Assembly (NCBI RefSeq): GCF_008033445.1
Contig: NZ_VNKO01000002.1
Coordinates: forward strand, 140,755 to 204,754
Direction: 5' to 3'
Origin: Vulcaniibacterium gelatinicum
GTDB taxonomy: Bacteria; Pseudomonadota; Gammaproteobacteria; Xanthomonadales; Xanthomonadaceae
Length of the DNA stretch: 64,000 bases
A program made the position numbers and the translations under genes. Of this stretch, positions 1 through 8,336 are shown piece after piece (the stretch's first letter is position 1; every line of letters begins with the position of its first letter). The notes under the pieces are model-generated. The model saw nothing but the letters and a program-made list of their open reading frames with translations, had not been told where the DNA came from and made no database searches.

Positions 1-710
1 ACCTGGCCCTGTTCGACCCGCTGGCCCACGTGCACGTCGATGCGCGAGAGGTGCAGGAAGTTGCTGCTCACGCCGTGGCCGTGGTCGAGCAGCACGGTGC
101 CGCCGGTGAGGTAGAGGTCGGGCGCGGCGAAGGTGACGATGCCGGCCGCGGGCGCCTTCACCGGCGTGCCTTCCGGCGCGGCGATGTCCAGGCCGGAATG
201 CGGCGATTTCGGGACCCCGTTGTACACGCGCTGGTGGCCGAAGCGGCCGCTGATCCGGCCTTCGACCGGCCATGTGAAGCCATGGGCGAAATCGGTGCGC
301 GGGTCGTCCAGGGTGCGCGCGGCCGCGACCAGCGTCTGCTCGCGCGCGATCCGCGCGGCGATCTCCGGCGGCGGCTCCACCGTTTCCGGCGGCACGCCGT
401 CCACCCGTTCCAGCGGCCATTCGCGCGGCGCGACGGCGATGTTCACGGTCTCGGTGGCGCCGTCGAACCAGTGCACGGTCAAGCGCAACGGCCCGGTCTG
501 GTCGCGGCCGACGCCGAACACGAAGCGGCCGTCGTCGCTCACCCGCAGCGGCCGCTCGCCCAGCGTCACCGTGTTGCCCGGTTCGGTGCGCGCGACCACC
601 AGCGCGCCCTGCGGCACCGATTCGGGCACCTCGCTGGCGCGGTCGGAGGCGGCGGCCGCGGCCGCCGCGGACAGCAGGAACGGTGCGGCGAGGGCGGCCA
701 GGCGCTTCAT
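1..710 (-). CDS. M23 family metallopeptidase, N-terminal part (runs off the left edge)
   Basis: Secreted or periplasmic peptidoglycan hydrolase of the LytM/M23 family, cut by the window edge after about 236 residues. The product starts with a signal peptide ([20 protein letters not shown]), followed by a beta-rich region of about 120 residues. The M23 core then begins with HSGLDIAAPEGTPVKAPAAG, which holds the His and Asp zinc ligands, and continues to NFLHLSRIDVHVGQRV, which carries a conserved His of the active site. The start ATG overlaps the dihydroorotase stop by 4 nt (ATGA), so the two are translationally coupled in the order yidD, dihydroorotase, peptidase. The C-terminal end cannot be seen. 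The family call is firm; whether it is an active endopeptidase or an amidase activator is not decidable here. Confidence 0.9.
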   Translation of the reverse strand, partial: MKRLAALAAPFLLSAAAAAAASDRASEVPESVPQGALVVARTEPGNTVTLGERPLRVSDDGRFVFGVGRDQTGPLRLTVHWFDGATETVNIAVAPREWPLERVDGVPPETVEPPPEIAARIAREQTLVAAARTLDDPRTDFAHGFTWPVEGRISGRFGHQRVYNGVPKSPHSGLDIAAPEGTPVKAPAAGIVTFAAPDLYLTGGTVLLDHGHGVSSNFLHLSRIDVHVGQRVEQGQ

Positions 711-2056
711 CGCGCGAACCTCAGCCGCTCTCCTTGCGGCGTGCCGACCAGGCGCGTGCCGTCCCACGCCAGCGTGCCGTTGACCCAGGTCGCGGCGATC
801 CGCGAGTGGAAGGTGCGGCCCTCGAACGGCGACCAGCCGCACTTGCTCAGCACGTCCTCGCGCCGCACCGTGAACGGGGTGTCGTCCACCAGCACCAGGT
901 CGGCGAAGTAGCCCTCGCGCAGGAACCCGCGCTCGGCCAAGTCGAACAGCTGCGCCGGCGCGTGCGCGAACTTGCGCACCACCTGCGCGGTGGTCAGGCG
1001 GCCCTCGTGCACCAGTTCCAGCGCCGCGACCAGCGCGTACTGCACCAGCGGCAACCCGCTCGGCGCGCCGGTGTACGGGCGGGACTTCTCCTCCAGCGTA
1101 TGCGGCGCGTGGTCGGTGGCGAGCACGTCGAGGGTGTCGTCGGCCAGCGCGGCGATCAGCGCCTCGCGGTCGGCGGCGTCCTTGATCGCCGGGTTGCACT
1201 TGATCAGGTGCCCGAGCGCGGCGTAGTCGGCGCGGTCGAAGCGCAGGAAGTGGATGCAGGTCTCGGCGGTGATCCGCTTGCGCGAGCCGTCCGCGCGCAC
1301 CAGCGGGCCGTGCTCGAACAGCGCCAGCTCGTCCGCGGTGCTGATGTGCAGCACGTGCAGGCGCGTGCCGTGCCGGCGCGCGAGCGAGATCGCCAGCTCG
1401 GTGGACTTCAGGCAGGCCTGGCGCGAGCGGATGTCGGGGTGGCAGTGGGCCGGGATGTCGTCGCCGTAGCGCGCCTTGTGGCGGGCGAGCTCGGCCTCGA
1501 TCATCGGTGTGTCCTCGCAGTGGGTGATGATCGGCGTGGGTGCCTCGCGGAAGATCCCGTCCAGCACCGCCGGGTCGTCCACCAGCATGTTGCCGGTGGA
1601 AGCGCCCATGAACACCTTGATCCCCGGCGCGCTGCGCGGGTCGAGCGCGCGGATCGCCTCGAGGTTGTCGTTGCTGGCGCCGAGGTAGAAGCCGTAGTTG
1701 CCCCACGCCCGCCCGGCCGCGCGCCGGTACTTGTCCTCGAGCGCGGCGGCGTCGAGCGTGGGCGGGTTGGTGTTGGGCATGTCCATGAAGCTGGTCAGCC
1801 CGCCGGCCACCGCCGCCGCCGACTCGGTGGCGATGTCGGCCTTGTACTCCAGCCCCGGTTCGCGGAAGTGCACCTGGTCGTCGATCATCCCCGGCAGCAG
1901 GCGGCGGCCGGCGGCGTCCACCACCGTCTCGCCCGGGCGCGCGGCCAGGCCACTGCCGATCCGGGCGATGCGCCGGCCCTCGATGCGCAGGTCGCCGTCG
2001 AACTCGCGGTCTTCGTTGACCAGGCGCGCATTCACGATCAGGGTCGAAGTGGTCAT
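707..2056 (-). CDS. pyrC: Dihydroorotase (class I type), pyrimidine synthesis
   Basis: Cyclises N-carbamoyl-aspartate to dihydroorotate in de novo pyrimidine synthesis; cytoplasmic amidohydrolase of 449 aa. Visible family signatures are [10 protein letters not shown] near residue 60, IKVFMGAS with the lysine expected to be carboxylated, IITHCED, VLHIST and ATDHAPHT with the metal-binding Asp. The first metal motif is unusual: amidohydrolases normally have HxH, but here the first His is Gln (QVH). I recall this variant in related sequences, so it is probably a natural subtype rather than a defect. The start at 2056 (MTTSTL) overlaps the end of yidD by 4 nt, and the stop overlaps the start of the M23 gene. 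A close alternative would be another cyclic amidohydrolase, but length and motifs favour dihydroorotase. Confidence 0.88.
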   Translation of the reverse strand: MTTSTLIVNARLVNEDREFDGDLRIEGRRIARIGSGLAARPGETVVDAAGRRLLPGMIDDQVHFREPGLEYKADIATESAAAVAGGLTSFMDMPNTNPPTLDAAALEDKYRRAAGRAWGNYGFYLGASNDNLEAIRALDPRSAPGIKVFMGASTGNMLVDDPAVLDGIFREAPTPIITHCEDTPMIEAELARHKARYGDDIPAHCHPDIRSRQACLKSTELAISLARRHGTRLHVLHISTADELALFEHGPLVRADGSRKRITAETCIHFLRFDRADYAALGHLIKCNPAIKDAADREALIAALADDTLDVLATDHAPHTLEEKSRPYTGAPSGLPLVQYALVAALELVHEGRLTTAQVVRKFAHAPAQLFDLAERGFLREGYFADLVLVDDTPFTVRREDVLSKCGWSPFEGRTFHSRIAATWVNGTLAWDGTRLVGTPQGERLRFAR

Positions 2057-2289
2057 CGGCGGGATCCGGGGGGCAGGGGCGGCACGGGGTCGTGGCCGCC
2101 GGGGTGGAGGGGATGGCAACGGCTGATCCGGCGCAGCGCCAGCCAGCTCCCGCGCAGCGCGCCGAAGCGCGCGATCGCGGTCATCGCGTATTCCGAACAG
2201 GTGGGCACGAACCGGCAGCGCGGCCCGAGCAGCGGGCTCAGCCAGCGCTTGTACGCGCGCAGCCCCGCGATGAGCAGGCGGTCGATCAA
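2053..2289 (-). CDS. yidD: Membrane protein insertion efficiency factor YidD
   Basis: Small 78-aa protein that assists YidC-dependent insertion of inner-membrane proteins, probably lying on the cytoplasmic membrane face. The family hallmarks are clear: an amphipathic N-terminal helix, [18 protein letters not shown] with the two conserved cysteines, and [13 protein letters not shown] near the C-terminus. The start I use is a TTG at 2289, chosen because it gives the family's usual N-terminus. In many bacteria yidD lies with rpmH, rnpA and yidC; here it heads a different operon, overlapping the dihydroorotase gene by 4 nt. Confidence 0.93.
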   Translation of the reverse strand: MIDRLLIAGLRAYKRWLSPLLGPRCRFVPTCSEYAMTAIARFGALRGSWLALRRISRCHPLHPGGHDPVPPLPPGSRR

Positions 2290-2316
2290 GCGTCTCCGGA
2301 AATGCGGCCTGCGAGG

Positions 2317-2345
2317 TTGCCGCTGCTGGCGGGGCAGGGTATAAC
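2317..2345 (+). promoter_or_regulatory. Sigma-70 type promoter of the DksA-like gene
   Basis: TTGCCG (2317-2322), a 17-bp spacer and TATAAC (2340-2345) lie in the divergent gap between yidD and the DksA-like gene. Transcription would start near 2352, leaving a leader of roughly 37 nt that contains a good ribosome site (AAAGGAAG, 2373-2380) before the GTG at 2389. Seen in sequence; not tested. Confidence 0.7.
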
Positions 2346-2388
2346 AGCGCGCTTTCCCGTCTCAAGGGAACGAAAGGAAGTCCTGCCC

Positions 2389-3309
2389 GTGGCAGCGAAA
2401 AAACCAGCGAAGAAGGCCGCCAAGGCCGCGAAGAAGAGCAGCAAGCCCGCCGCCAGCAAGACCGCCGCGAAGAAGCCTGCGGCCAGCAAGAAGGCGCCGG
2501 CCAAGGCGCCCGCGAAGAAGCCGGTCGCGAAGAAGGCGGCCGCCAAGCCCGTCGCCGCGAAGAAGCCCGCCGCCAAGCCGGCAGCCAAGGCGTCCCCGGC
2601 GAAGGCGCCGGCCGCCAAGCCCGTCCCGGCTGCGAAGAAGGCTCCGGCCAAGCCGACCGCGGTGAAGAAGCCGGCGGCCCGCCCGGCCACCCGCACCGGC
2701 GCGGTGCAGCCCGAACCCGCCGCCACCCCGGCCCCGGCCGAGCCCCGGAAGGCGGCGCCCGCGCCTGTCCCCGCGCCGGCCCCTGCCCCGAAGCGCCCGG
2801 CCGGCAAGGTTGCCGTCGCCGTGACCGCCAAGCCCGCCGCGCCCGCGCCCAAGGCCAAGGTGAAGGTGGTGCCGTACCAGGTGGACGATGCCACCGGCCG
2901 CCCGATCCTCCCGCCCGGCTACAAGCCCTCGCCGGACGAGGAGTACATGAACCCGCTGCAGCAGGAGTACTTCCGCCAGCGGCTGTTGCAGTGGCGCGCC
3001 GAACTGGTCGAGGAATCCAAGCAGACCATCGAGAACCTCAAGGAGGAGGTGCGCGACGTCGGCGACGAGGCCGAGCGCGCCACCCGCGAGACGGAGAACT
3101 CGCTCGAGCTGCGCACCCGCGACCGCTACCGCAAGCTGATCGCCAAGATCGACAGCACGCTCAAGCGGCTGGAGAACGGCGACTACGGCTACTGCGTGGA
3201 CACCGGCGAGGAAATCGGCCTGGAGCGCCTGGAGGCGCGCCTGACCGCCGAGCGCACCATTGACGCGCAGGAGCGCTGGGAGCACCTGCAGAAGCAGATG
3301 GGCGACTGA
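2389..3309 (+). CDS. DksA/TraR-family RNA polymerase-binding protein with long Lys/Ala/Pro-rich N-terminal tail
   Basis: Predicted secondary-channel regulator of RNA polymerase, 306 aa against about 150 in E. coli DksA. Residues 1 to about 165 are a low-complexity Lys/Ala/Pro tail rich in AAKKPA-like units, resembling histone H1 tails. Residues from about 185 form the DksA core: a coiled coil whose tip reads DVGDEA, matching the functional DxxDxA tip, then SLELRTRDR and a C-terminal finger GDYGYC. The four-Cys zinc site is reduced to Cys-Thr-Thr-Ala (CVDT and TIDA). A similar single-Cys pattern is known from some alphaproteobacterial DksA proteins that work without zinc. The GTG start is set by the ribosome site at 2373-2380 and the promoter just upstream; a terminator follows the gene. 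It may be the main DksA or a paralogue. Confidence 0.88.
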   Translation: MAAKKPAKKAAKAAKKSSKPAASKTAAKKPAASKKAPAKAPAKKPVAKKAAAKPVAAKKPAAKPAAKASPAKAPAAKPVPAAKKAPAKPTAVKKPAARPATRTGAVQPEPAATPAPAEPRKAAPAPVPAPAPAPKRPAGKVAVAVTAKPAAPAPKAKVKVVPYQVDDATGRPILPPGYKPSPDEEYMNPLQQEYFRQRLLQWRAELVEESKQTIENLKEEVRDVGDEAERATRETENSLELRTRDRYRKLIAKIDSTLKRLENGDYGYCVDTGEEIGLERLEARLTAERTIDAQERWEHLQKQMGD

Positions 3310-3334
3310 AGGCCCGCGCATTGCCGCAGCCACG

Positions 3335-3366
3335 AAGGCCCCGCCAGCGCGCGGGGCCTTTCGTTT
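3335..3366 (+). terminator. Rho-independent terminator after the DksA-like gene
   Basis: A perfect 10-bp stem, AAGGCCCCGC (3335-3344) with GCGGGGCCTT (3351-3360), has a 6-nt loop and is followed by T-rich sequence. It ends the DksA-like transcript just before the convergent MFS gene, and its A-rich left flank may also let it act on the other strand. Confidence 0.85.
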
Positions 3367-3375
3367 CCGGCGGGC

Positions 3376-4626
3376 TCAGTGCAGCTCGCGCAGGTCCAGC
3401 CGCCGCAGCCGCGGCGCCAGCCTGGCGGTGGTGGCGACCACGCCCAGGGTCATGCAGCCGCCGAACACCACCGCCGGCACCAGGCCCAGCAGCCGCGCCA
3501 TCGTCCCGGCGTAGAACGCGCCCAGCTCGTTCGACGAACCGATGAAGATGCCGTTGATCGCCGACACCCGCCCGCGCATCTCGTCCGGTGTGGCCAGCTG
3601 CAGGATGGTCGAGCGCAGCACCACCGACACCCCGTCGCACAGCCCCGAGCCGAGCAGCAGCAGCGCCGACAGCCAGAAATGGGTGGACAGGCCGAAGCCG
3701 ATGATGCACAGGCCGAAACCGGCCACCGCGAACAGCAGGATCCGGCCGGCGTTGCGTTCCGGTGGGTGCCGGGCCAGCCACAACCCGACCACCACCGCGC
3801 CCAGCGCCGGCGCCGCGCGCAGGATGCCCAGCCCCTCCGGGCCGTAGTGCAGGATTTCCTTGATGAACGCCGGCAGCAGCGCCACCGCGCCGCCGAACAG
3901 CACCGCGAACATGTCCAGCGCCAGCGCCGCGAGCAGGATCTGGTGCCCGAACACGAAGCGCAGGCCTTCGCGGATGCTGGCGAACACCGGCGCCCGCTGC
4001 AGCAGCAGCGGCGGCTCGGTCACGTGCAGGCGCGCGATCGCCACGCTGGCACCGAGCGCGAGCAGGAGCGAGACGGCGTAGGCCGCGGTCTTGCCGGCCC
4101 AGCCCACGATCAGGCCGCCGAGCGCCGGCCCGAGCACCAGCCCGAGCTGGAACACCACGCTGCCGATGCTCGCCCCGCGCGTGAACAGGGCCCGGCTCAG
4201 CACCCGCGCGAACAGCGCGTTGTACACCGGGCCCAGGAATGCGCGCACCGCGCCGGTGAGCACGATCGCGGCGTAGATCGGCCAGGCCTGTGCGATCCCG
4301 CCGGCATGCACCGGGATCCCGCCGGCCGCGATCGCCGTGAGCACGCCTGCGGTCGCAGCCAGGCCCGCGCAGGCCACCGCGCCGAGCTTGCGCCGCGGCA
4401 GGTGGTCCACCAGGTAGCCGGCGAACGGCGCCACGCAGAAGTAGGGCAGCACCTCGGCCAGGCCGATCAGGCCCAGCGCCCACGGGTCGCGGGTCAGCTC
4501 GTACACGTGCCAGCCGACCGTGACCGCGACGATCTGGTAGGACAGGATCGTGAGCAGCCGGTACGCCATCAGCCCGCGGAAACCGGGCGCAGCGAACGGG
4601 CTGGTGGACGTGGCGGCCCCGCTCAC
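3376..4626 (-). CDS. MFS transporter (drug/enterobactin exporter-like)
   Basis: Inner-membrane major facilitator of 416 aa with about twelve hydrophobic segments. It resembles the EntS/DHA3-like branch: an N-terminal segment FRGLMAYRLLTILSYQIVAV, the loop VDHLPRRKLG between helices 2 and 3, and SRALFTRGASIGSVVFQLG in the middle. The substrate cannot be deduced; small hydrophobic compounds or siderophores are typical of the branch. The GTG start at 4626 overlaps the sufE stop by 4 nt (GTGA), so it is probably co-transcribed with cysS and sufE although no functional link is evident. Confidence 0.85.
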   Translation of the reverse strand: MSGAATSTSPFAAPGFRGLMAYRLLTILSYQIVAVTVGWHVYELTRDPWALGLIGLAEVLPYFCVAPFAGYLVDHLPRRKLGAVACAGLAATAGVLTAIAAGGIPVHAGGIAQAWPIYAAIVLTGAVRAFLGPVYNALFARVLSRALFTRGASIGSVVFQLGLVLGPALGGLIVGWAGKTAAYAVSLLLALGASVAIARLHVTEPPLLLQRAPVFASIREGLRFVFGHQILLAALALDMFAVLFGGAVALLPAFIKEILHYGPEGLGILRAAPALGAVVVGLWLARHPPERNAGRILLFAVAGFGLCIIGFGLSTHFWLSALLLLGSGLCDGVSVVLRSTILQLATPDEMRGRVSAINGIFIGSSNELGAFYAGTMARLLGLVPAVVFGGCMTLGVVATTARLAPRLRRLDLRELH

Positions 4627-5078
4627 GCGGCCGCGGCCCGCGCCGTGTCGCGGATGAAGCCGAGCAGCGCGGCCAGGCCGTTGCTGCGGGTCGGCGAGAG
4701 GTGCCTGGACAGGCCGATGGCGTGGATGTAGTCGGGCTCGGTGGCCAGGATCTCCGCCGCCGGGCGGCCCGAATAGACGCGCAGGGCGAGGTAGATCAGG
4801 CCGGAGACGATCGCCGAATCGCTGACCGCGGCGAAGTCGAGCCGGCGCGCGTCGCCCGAAGGCACGATCCAGACCAGGGACTGGCAGCCGTGCAGGCGGT
4901 GTTCCTCGGTCTTCCACGCCTCGGGGAAGGGCGGCAGCTTGCGCCCGAGGTCGATCAGGTACTGGTAGCGCTCCGACCAGTCGTCGAAGAACGCGAATTC
5001 ATCGGCGATCGCCCGCTGCGCCTCGGCCGCGGTGGGCTCGAGCGGGAAGGGCGTGGCGGGGGCGGCGACGGCGTTCAT
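4623..5078 (-). CDS. sufE: SufE family cysteine desulfurase sulfur acceptor
   Basis: Accepts persulfide sulfur from a SufS-type cysteine desulfurase for Fe-S cluster assembly; cytoplasmic, 151 aa, close to the usual 140-150. The acceptor cysteine lies in LHGCQSLVWI, matching the conserved GCQSxVW motif, and the C-terminal helix region ends with SRHLSPTRSNGLAALL, also typical. The start is the ATG at 5078, which gives the normal N-terminal length. No other suf gene is in the window. It lies 37 nt after cysS on the same strand and overlaps the MFS gene. Confidence 0.93.
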   Translation of the reverse strand: MNAVAAPATPFPLEPTAAEAQRAIADEFAFFDDWSERYQYLIDLGRKLPPFPEAWKTEEHRLHGCQSLVWIVPSGDARRLDFAAVSDSAIVSGLIYLALRVYSGRPAAEILATEPDYIHAIGLSRHLSPTRSNGLAALLGFIRDTARAAAA

Positions 5079-5115
5079 TGCGGAGGGGCAGGGAGCAGGG
5101 TGCGCGGAGCGGATT

Positions 5116-6483
5116 TTACGCCCGCTTCCAGCGCACGCCTTGCGGGGTGTCCTCCAGCACGATGCCCTCGGCCGCGAGCCGGTCGCGGATCGCGTCGGCA
5201 CGGGCGAAATCGCGCGCCTGCTTCGCCGCCGCACGCTCCTCGATCAGGGCCTGGATGCGGGCCTCGTCCGTGTCGGTGGCGCCGCGGGCGAACCACTGCG
5301 CCGGATCCTGCTGCAGCAGCCCGAGCGCCAGCCCCGCGCCGAGCAGTTCACCCTTCAGACGCGCGCGTTCGGCGGGATCGGCGGTCTTGCGCGCGTCGGC
5401 GGCGATGCGCGCCAGTTCGGCCAGGGCCAGCGGGGTGTTGAGGTCGTCGTCGAGCGCGTCCTCCACGCTCTGCGGGATGACCGGGCTGGCGGCCACGTCG
5501 GCCAGGTCGCGCAGGGTGCCGTACAGGCGGTCGAGCGTGCGCACGCTCTGCTCGATCAGCGCGTCCGACCAGTCCAGCGGCTGCCGGTAGTGTGCCGACA
5601 GCAGCGCGTAGCGCAGCGCCTCGGGCGGGTGCTCGCGGACCAGGTCGTGCACGCGGCGGATGTTGCCGACCGACTTGGCCATCTTCGCGCCGCCGAAGGT
5701 GAGCATGCCGTTGTGCAGCCACCAGCGCGCGAACGGCTTGCCGCCGTGCGCGCATTCGCTCTGCGCGATCTCGTTCTCGTGGTGCGGGAACTGCAGGTCC
5801 ACGCCGCCGGCATGGATGTCGATGGTCTCGCCGAGGTGGGTGGCGGCCATCGCCGAGCATTCGATGTGCCAGCCAGGGCGGCCGCGGCCCCAGGGCGAGT
5901 CCCAGCCCGGCAGCTCGGGCGTGGAGGGCTTCCACAGCACGAAGTCGCCCGGGTCGCGCTTGTACGGCGCCACTTCCACCCGTGCGCCGGCCAGCATCTC
6001 TTCCGGGTCGCGGCGCGAGAGCTTGCCGTACTCCGGGAAGCTCGCCACCGAGAACAGCACGTGGCCCTCGGCCGCGTAGGCGTGGCCGGAGGCGATCAGG
6101 CGCTCGATCATGGCGATGATCTGGACGATGTGCCCGGTTGCAGTGGGTTCGAGGTCGGGCGGGGCGACGCCGAGCGCGGCCATGTCCTCGCGGTAGGCGG
6201 CGGCGTAGCGGGCGGTGATCACCTCGATCGGCACGCCGAGCTCCAGCGCCGCGGCGTTGATCTTGTCATCCACGTCGGTGATGTTGCGCGCGTAGCGCAG
6301 TCCCCCGAAGCGGCGGCGCAGCACGTCGGCGAGCACGCCGAATACCACCGGGCCGCGCGCGTTGCCGATGTGCACGTAGTTGTAGACCGTCGGCCCGCAC
6401 ACGTACATGGTGGGGCAGCGGGGATCGAGCGGCGTGAACGGCTCGACCCGGCGCGTCAGGCTGTTGTAGAGGCGCAGGCTCAT
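5116..6483 (-). CDS. cysS: Cysteine--tRNA ligase
   Basis: Class I aminoacyl-tRNA synthetase charging tRNA-Cys; monomeric, cytoplasmic, 455 aa (family about 460). HIGH-type motif is HIGN in YVHIGNARG, and the KMSKS loop reads KMAKS. Zinc ligands are visible at [10 protein letters not shown] near residue 28, WHIECSAM and [11 protein letters not shown]. The ATG at 6483 gives [10 protein letters not shown], the expected beginning. First gene of a probable cysS-sufE-MFS transcript, divergent from the secreted protein gene at 6574 with 90 bp between them. Confidence 0.97.
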   Translation of the reverse strand: MSLRLYNSLTRRVEPFTPLDPRCPTMYVCGPTVYNYVHIGNARGPVVFGVLADVLRRRFGGLRYARNITDVDDKINAAALELGVPIEVITARYAAAYREDMAALGVAPPDLEPTATGHIVQIIAMIERLIASGHAYAAEGHVLFSVASFPEYGKLSRRDPEEMLAGARVEVAPYKRDPGDFVLWKPSTPELPGWDSPWGRGRPGWHIECSAMAATHLGETIDIHAGGVDLQFPHHENEIAQSECAHGGKPFARWWLHNGMLTFGGAKMAKSVGNIRRVHDLVREHPPEALRYALLSAHYRQPLDWSDALIEQSVRTLDRLYGTLRDLADVAASPVIPQSVEDALDDDLNTPLALAELARIAADARKTADPAERARLKGELLGAGLALGLLQQDPAQWFARGATDTDEARIQALIEERAAAKQARDFARADAIRDRLAAEGIVLEDTPQGVRWKRA

Positions 6484-6573
6484 GGAGGGACCACCGGTGG
6501 AGCCGGCCATTCTAGCGGCCATGACAGCAGGGGTTCAGCCCGGCGCCGGGGGCGGGCGCATACACTTGTGCGC

Positions 6574-7053
6574 ATGTCGCCTCGTCTGCCGACCCCCGCC
6601 TGCCTCCTCGTCCTGGGGGCGGGCCTGTGCCTGTGGGGCGCCGCCGCCCGTGCCCAGGAGCCGCGGGCGACGACCGGTACCACGGTGATCCAGCCCGAGA
6701 ACGTGCGCTGGGAGGTGGCCCAGGTGCTGCGGGTGAAGCCGGTGTACCAGGTGCTGCGCGCCACCCGCATGGAGCCCCGCTGCCCTGAGGATGACGCCAG
6801 GGACGAGCGGCCGATGTCGCGCCTGGCCAACAGCGTGCGGGACGCGCTGACCCGCCGCGAGGCGCAGCGGCAGGCATCCGAGAACTGCAGGATGGTTCCG
6901 GTGGAACGCGAGTTCCGCCGCCCCATCGCCTACGACGTGGACTACGTCTATCGGGGCATGAAGTACCGCTCGCGGCTGCCCTACGACCCCGGCAACCACC
7001 TGCGGATCCGGATTTCCGTGACGCCGTACGTGCCGCCGATGGAGGAGCGGTGA
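6574..7053 (+). CDS. Secreted protein resembling the C-terminal part of 17-kDa surface-antigen-like proteins
   Basis: Unassigned 159-aa protein with a signal peptide (cleavage probably after AAARAQ, residue about 30). The mature part has two Cys (RCPED, NCRMV) that could form a disulfide. It ends in a beta-rich stretch YDVDYVYRGMKYRSRLPYDP, which resembles the C-terminal module of glycine-zipper 2TM outer-membrane antigens of this bacterial group; the glycine zipper itself is missing. The start ATG at 6574 fits the signal peptide. Function unknown; an envelope role is inference. It lies just upstream of the arg leader region and need not belong to that operon. Confidence 0.72.
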   Translation: MSPRLPTPACLLVLGAGLCLWGAAARAQEPRATTGTTVIQPENVRWEVAQVLRVKPVYQVLRATRMEPRCPEDDARDERPMSRLANSVRDALTRREAQRQASENCRMVPVEREFRRPIAYDVDYVYRGMKYRSRLPYDPGNHLRIRISVTPYVPPMEER

Positions 7054-7091
7054 TTGCGCGCGGCCGCCCCGCGTGCGAGGATGCGCGCCCC

Positions 7092-7196
7092 ATGATGCCC
7101 TTCCGCGCCGACGCCGAGATCCTGACCTCCGCCCGCATGGCGGCAGGGATGACCTCGCGCGCGCGCCGACCGGAGCCCCGCCACCCGGCTGGGTAG
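7092..7196 (+). CDS. Candidate Arg-rich leader peptide of the arg operon
   Basis: Short frame of 34 codons upstream of argF'; an internal ATG at 7149 would give a 15-residue peptide, MTSRARRPEPRHPAG, with four Arg. GAGG at 7077-7080 could serve as a ribosome site for the first ATG, and a weak promoter-like pair TTGCGC (7054) and GAGGAT (7077) with 17 bp between lies just upstream. The stop codon (7194-7196) falls inside a segment able to pair with the left arm of the downstream terminator. That is the arrangement expected of a ribosome-controlled attenuator. Arg codons are common in GC-rich DNA, so chance is possible; translation has not been shown. Confidence 0.45.
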   Translation: MMPFRADAEILTSARMAAGMTSRARRPEPRHPAG

Positions 7197-7255
7197 CCGT
7201 CCGTCGTCATCGTCCCGTGACGGAACCGAGCCCAGCCTCCGCGCTGGGCTTTTTC
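7187..7255 (+). promoter_or_regulatory. Candidate transcription attenuator upstream of argF'
   Basis: Two mutually exclusive hairpins can be drawn. Terminator: AGCCCAGC (7229-7236) pairs perfectly with GCTGGGCT (7243-7250) and is followed by TTTTC. Antiterminator: GGCTGGGT (7187-7194) pairs at all eight positions (one G-U) with GCCCAGCC (7230-7237), which would prevent the terminator. The first segment includes the stop codon of the Arg-rich reading frame, so a ribosome reaching the stop would mask it and allow termination, whereas a ribosome stalled at the Arg codons around 7158-7169 would leave it free. A small 1:2 hairpin (7183-7194) is also possible. No argR gene is visible in the window. 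Confidence 0.55.
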
Positions 7256-7299
7256 GTTTCCGGCCGCCTCTTCCCCGACTTCCCCGACTCCTCGCCGCC

Positions 7300-8304
7300 A
7301 TGAAGCACTTCCTCAACACCCAGGATTGGTCCCGCGACGAACTCGACGCGCTGCTGGCGCAGGCGGCCGAGTTCAAGCGCCGCCCGCTCGGCGACCAGCT
7401 CAAGGGGCGCTCGATCGCGCTGGTGTTCTTCAACCCCTCCATGCGCACCCGCACCAGCTTCGAGCTGGGCGCGTTCCAGCTCGGCGGGCACGCCATCGTG
7501 CTGCAGCCGGGCAAGGACGCCTGGCCGATCGAGTTTGACGTGGGCACGGTGATGGACGGCGAGGCCGAGGAGCACATCGCCGAGGTCGCGCGCGTGCTCG
7601 GCCGCTACGTGGACCTGATCGGCGTGCGCGCGTTCCCGAAGTTCCGCGACTGGGCCGAGGATCGCGAGGACAAGGTGCTGCGCGCGTTCGCGCGCTACTC
7701 GCCGGTGCCGGTGATCAACATGGAGACGATCACCCATCCCTGCCAGGAGCTGGCGCACGTGCTGGCGCTGCAGGAGCGCTTCGGCACGGCGGACCTGCGC
7801 GGCAGGAAGTACGTGCTGACCTGGACCTACCACCCGAAGCCGCTCAACACGGCGGTCGCCAACTCCGCGCTCACCATCGCCACGCGCATGGGCATGGACG
7901 TGACCCTGCTGTGCCCGACGCCCGAGTACGTGCTCGACGAACGCTACATGGACTGGGCCGCGCAGAACGTCGCCGAAAGCGGCGGTTCGCTCACCGTCAG
8001 CCACGACATCGAGGGCGCCTACCGCGACGCCGACGTGGTGTACGCCAAGAGCTGGGGCGCGCTGCCGTACTTCGGACGCTGGGAGGAGGAGAAGCCGCTG
8101 CGCGACCGCTTCCGCCACTTCATCGTGGACGAGGCCAAGATGGCGCTGACCCGCGACGGCGTGTTCTCGCACTGCCTGCCGCTGCGCCGCAACGTCAAGG
8201 CCACCGACGCGGTGATGGATTCGCCGAACTGCATCGCCATCGAGGAGGCCGAGAACCGCCTGCACGTGCAGAAGGCGATCATGGCCGCACTGGTGCGGCA
8301 GTGA
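7300..8304 (+). CDS. argF': N-acetylornithine carbamoyltransferase
   Basis: Transfers the carbamoyl group to N-acetyl-L-ornithine, giving N-acetyl-citrulline; this is the acetylated arginine route characteristic of Xanthomonadaceae. The 334-aa protein has the carbamoyl-phosphate motif [13 protein letters not shown], then HPCQE and [13 protein letters not shown]. The region [16 protein letters not shown] has acidic residues near position 91, where acetylornithine enzymes carry Glu and ornithine enzymes do not. Its neighbour argE deacetylates the product side of this route, which supports the assignment over ordinary ornithine carbamoyltransferase. First gene of the arg operon; ATG at 7300 lies about 45 nt after the putative attenuator. 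Confidence 0.95.
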   Translation: MKHFLNTQDWSRDELDALLAQAAEFKRRPLGDQLKGRSIALVFFNPSMRTRTSFELGAFQLGGHAIVLQPGKDAWPIEFDVGTVMDGEAEEHIAEVARVLGRYVDLIGVRAFPKFRDWAEDREDKVLRAFARYSPVPVINMETITHPCQELAHVLALQERFGTADLRGRKYVLTWTYHPKPLNTAVANSALTIATRMGMDVTLLCPTPEYVLDERYMDWAAQNVAESGGSLTVSHDIEGAYRDADVVYAKSWGALPYFGRWEEEKPLRDRFRHFIVDEAKMALTRDGVFSHCLPLRRNVKATDAVMDSPNCIAIEEAENRLHVQKAIMAALVRQ

Positions 8305-8336
8305 CCCCTCCCCACATTCCGCTGAGACAAGCCCCC

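Noticed and set aside
683..2344. Long plus-strand frame opposite the dihydroorotase gene
   Set aside because: The opposite strand shows clear amidohydrolase motifs and overlapping operon structure; the plus-strand product has no recognisable domain and biased composition.
2362..3333. Minus-strand Leu/Gly/Arg-rich frame opposite the DksA-like gene
   Set aside because: It is the mirror of the Lys/Ala/Pro repeats, without start signals; the plus strand has promoter, ribosome site and terminator.
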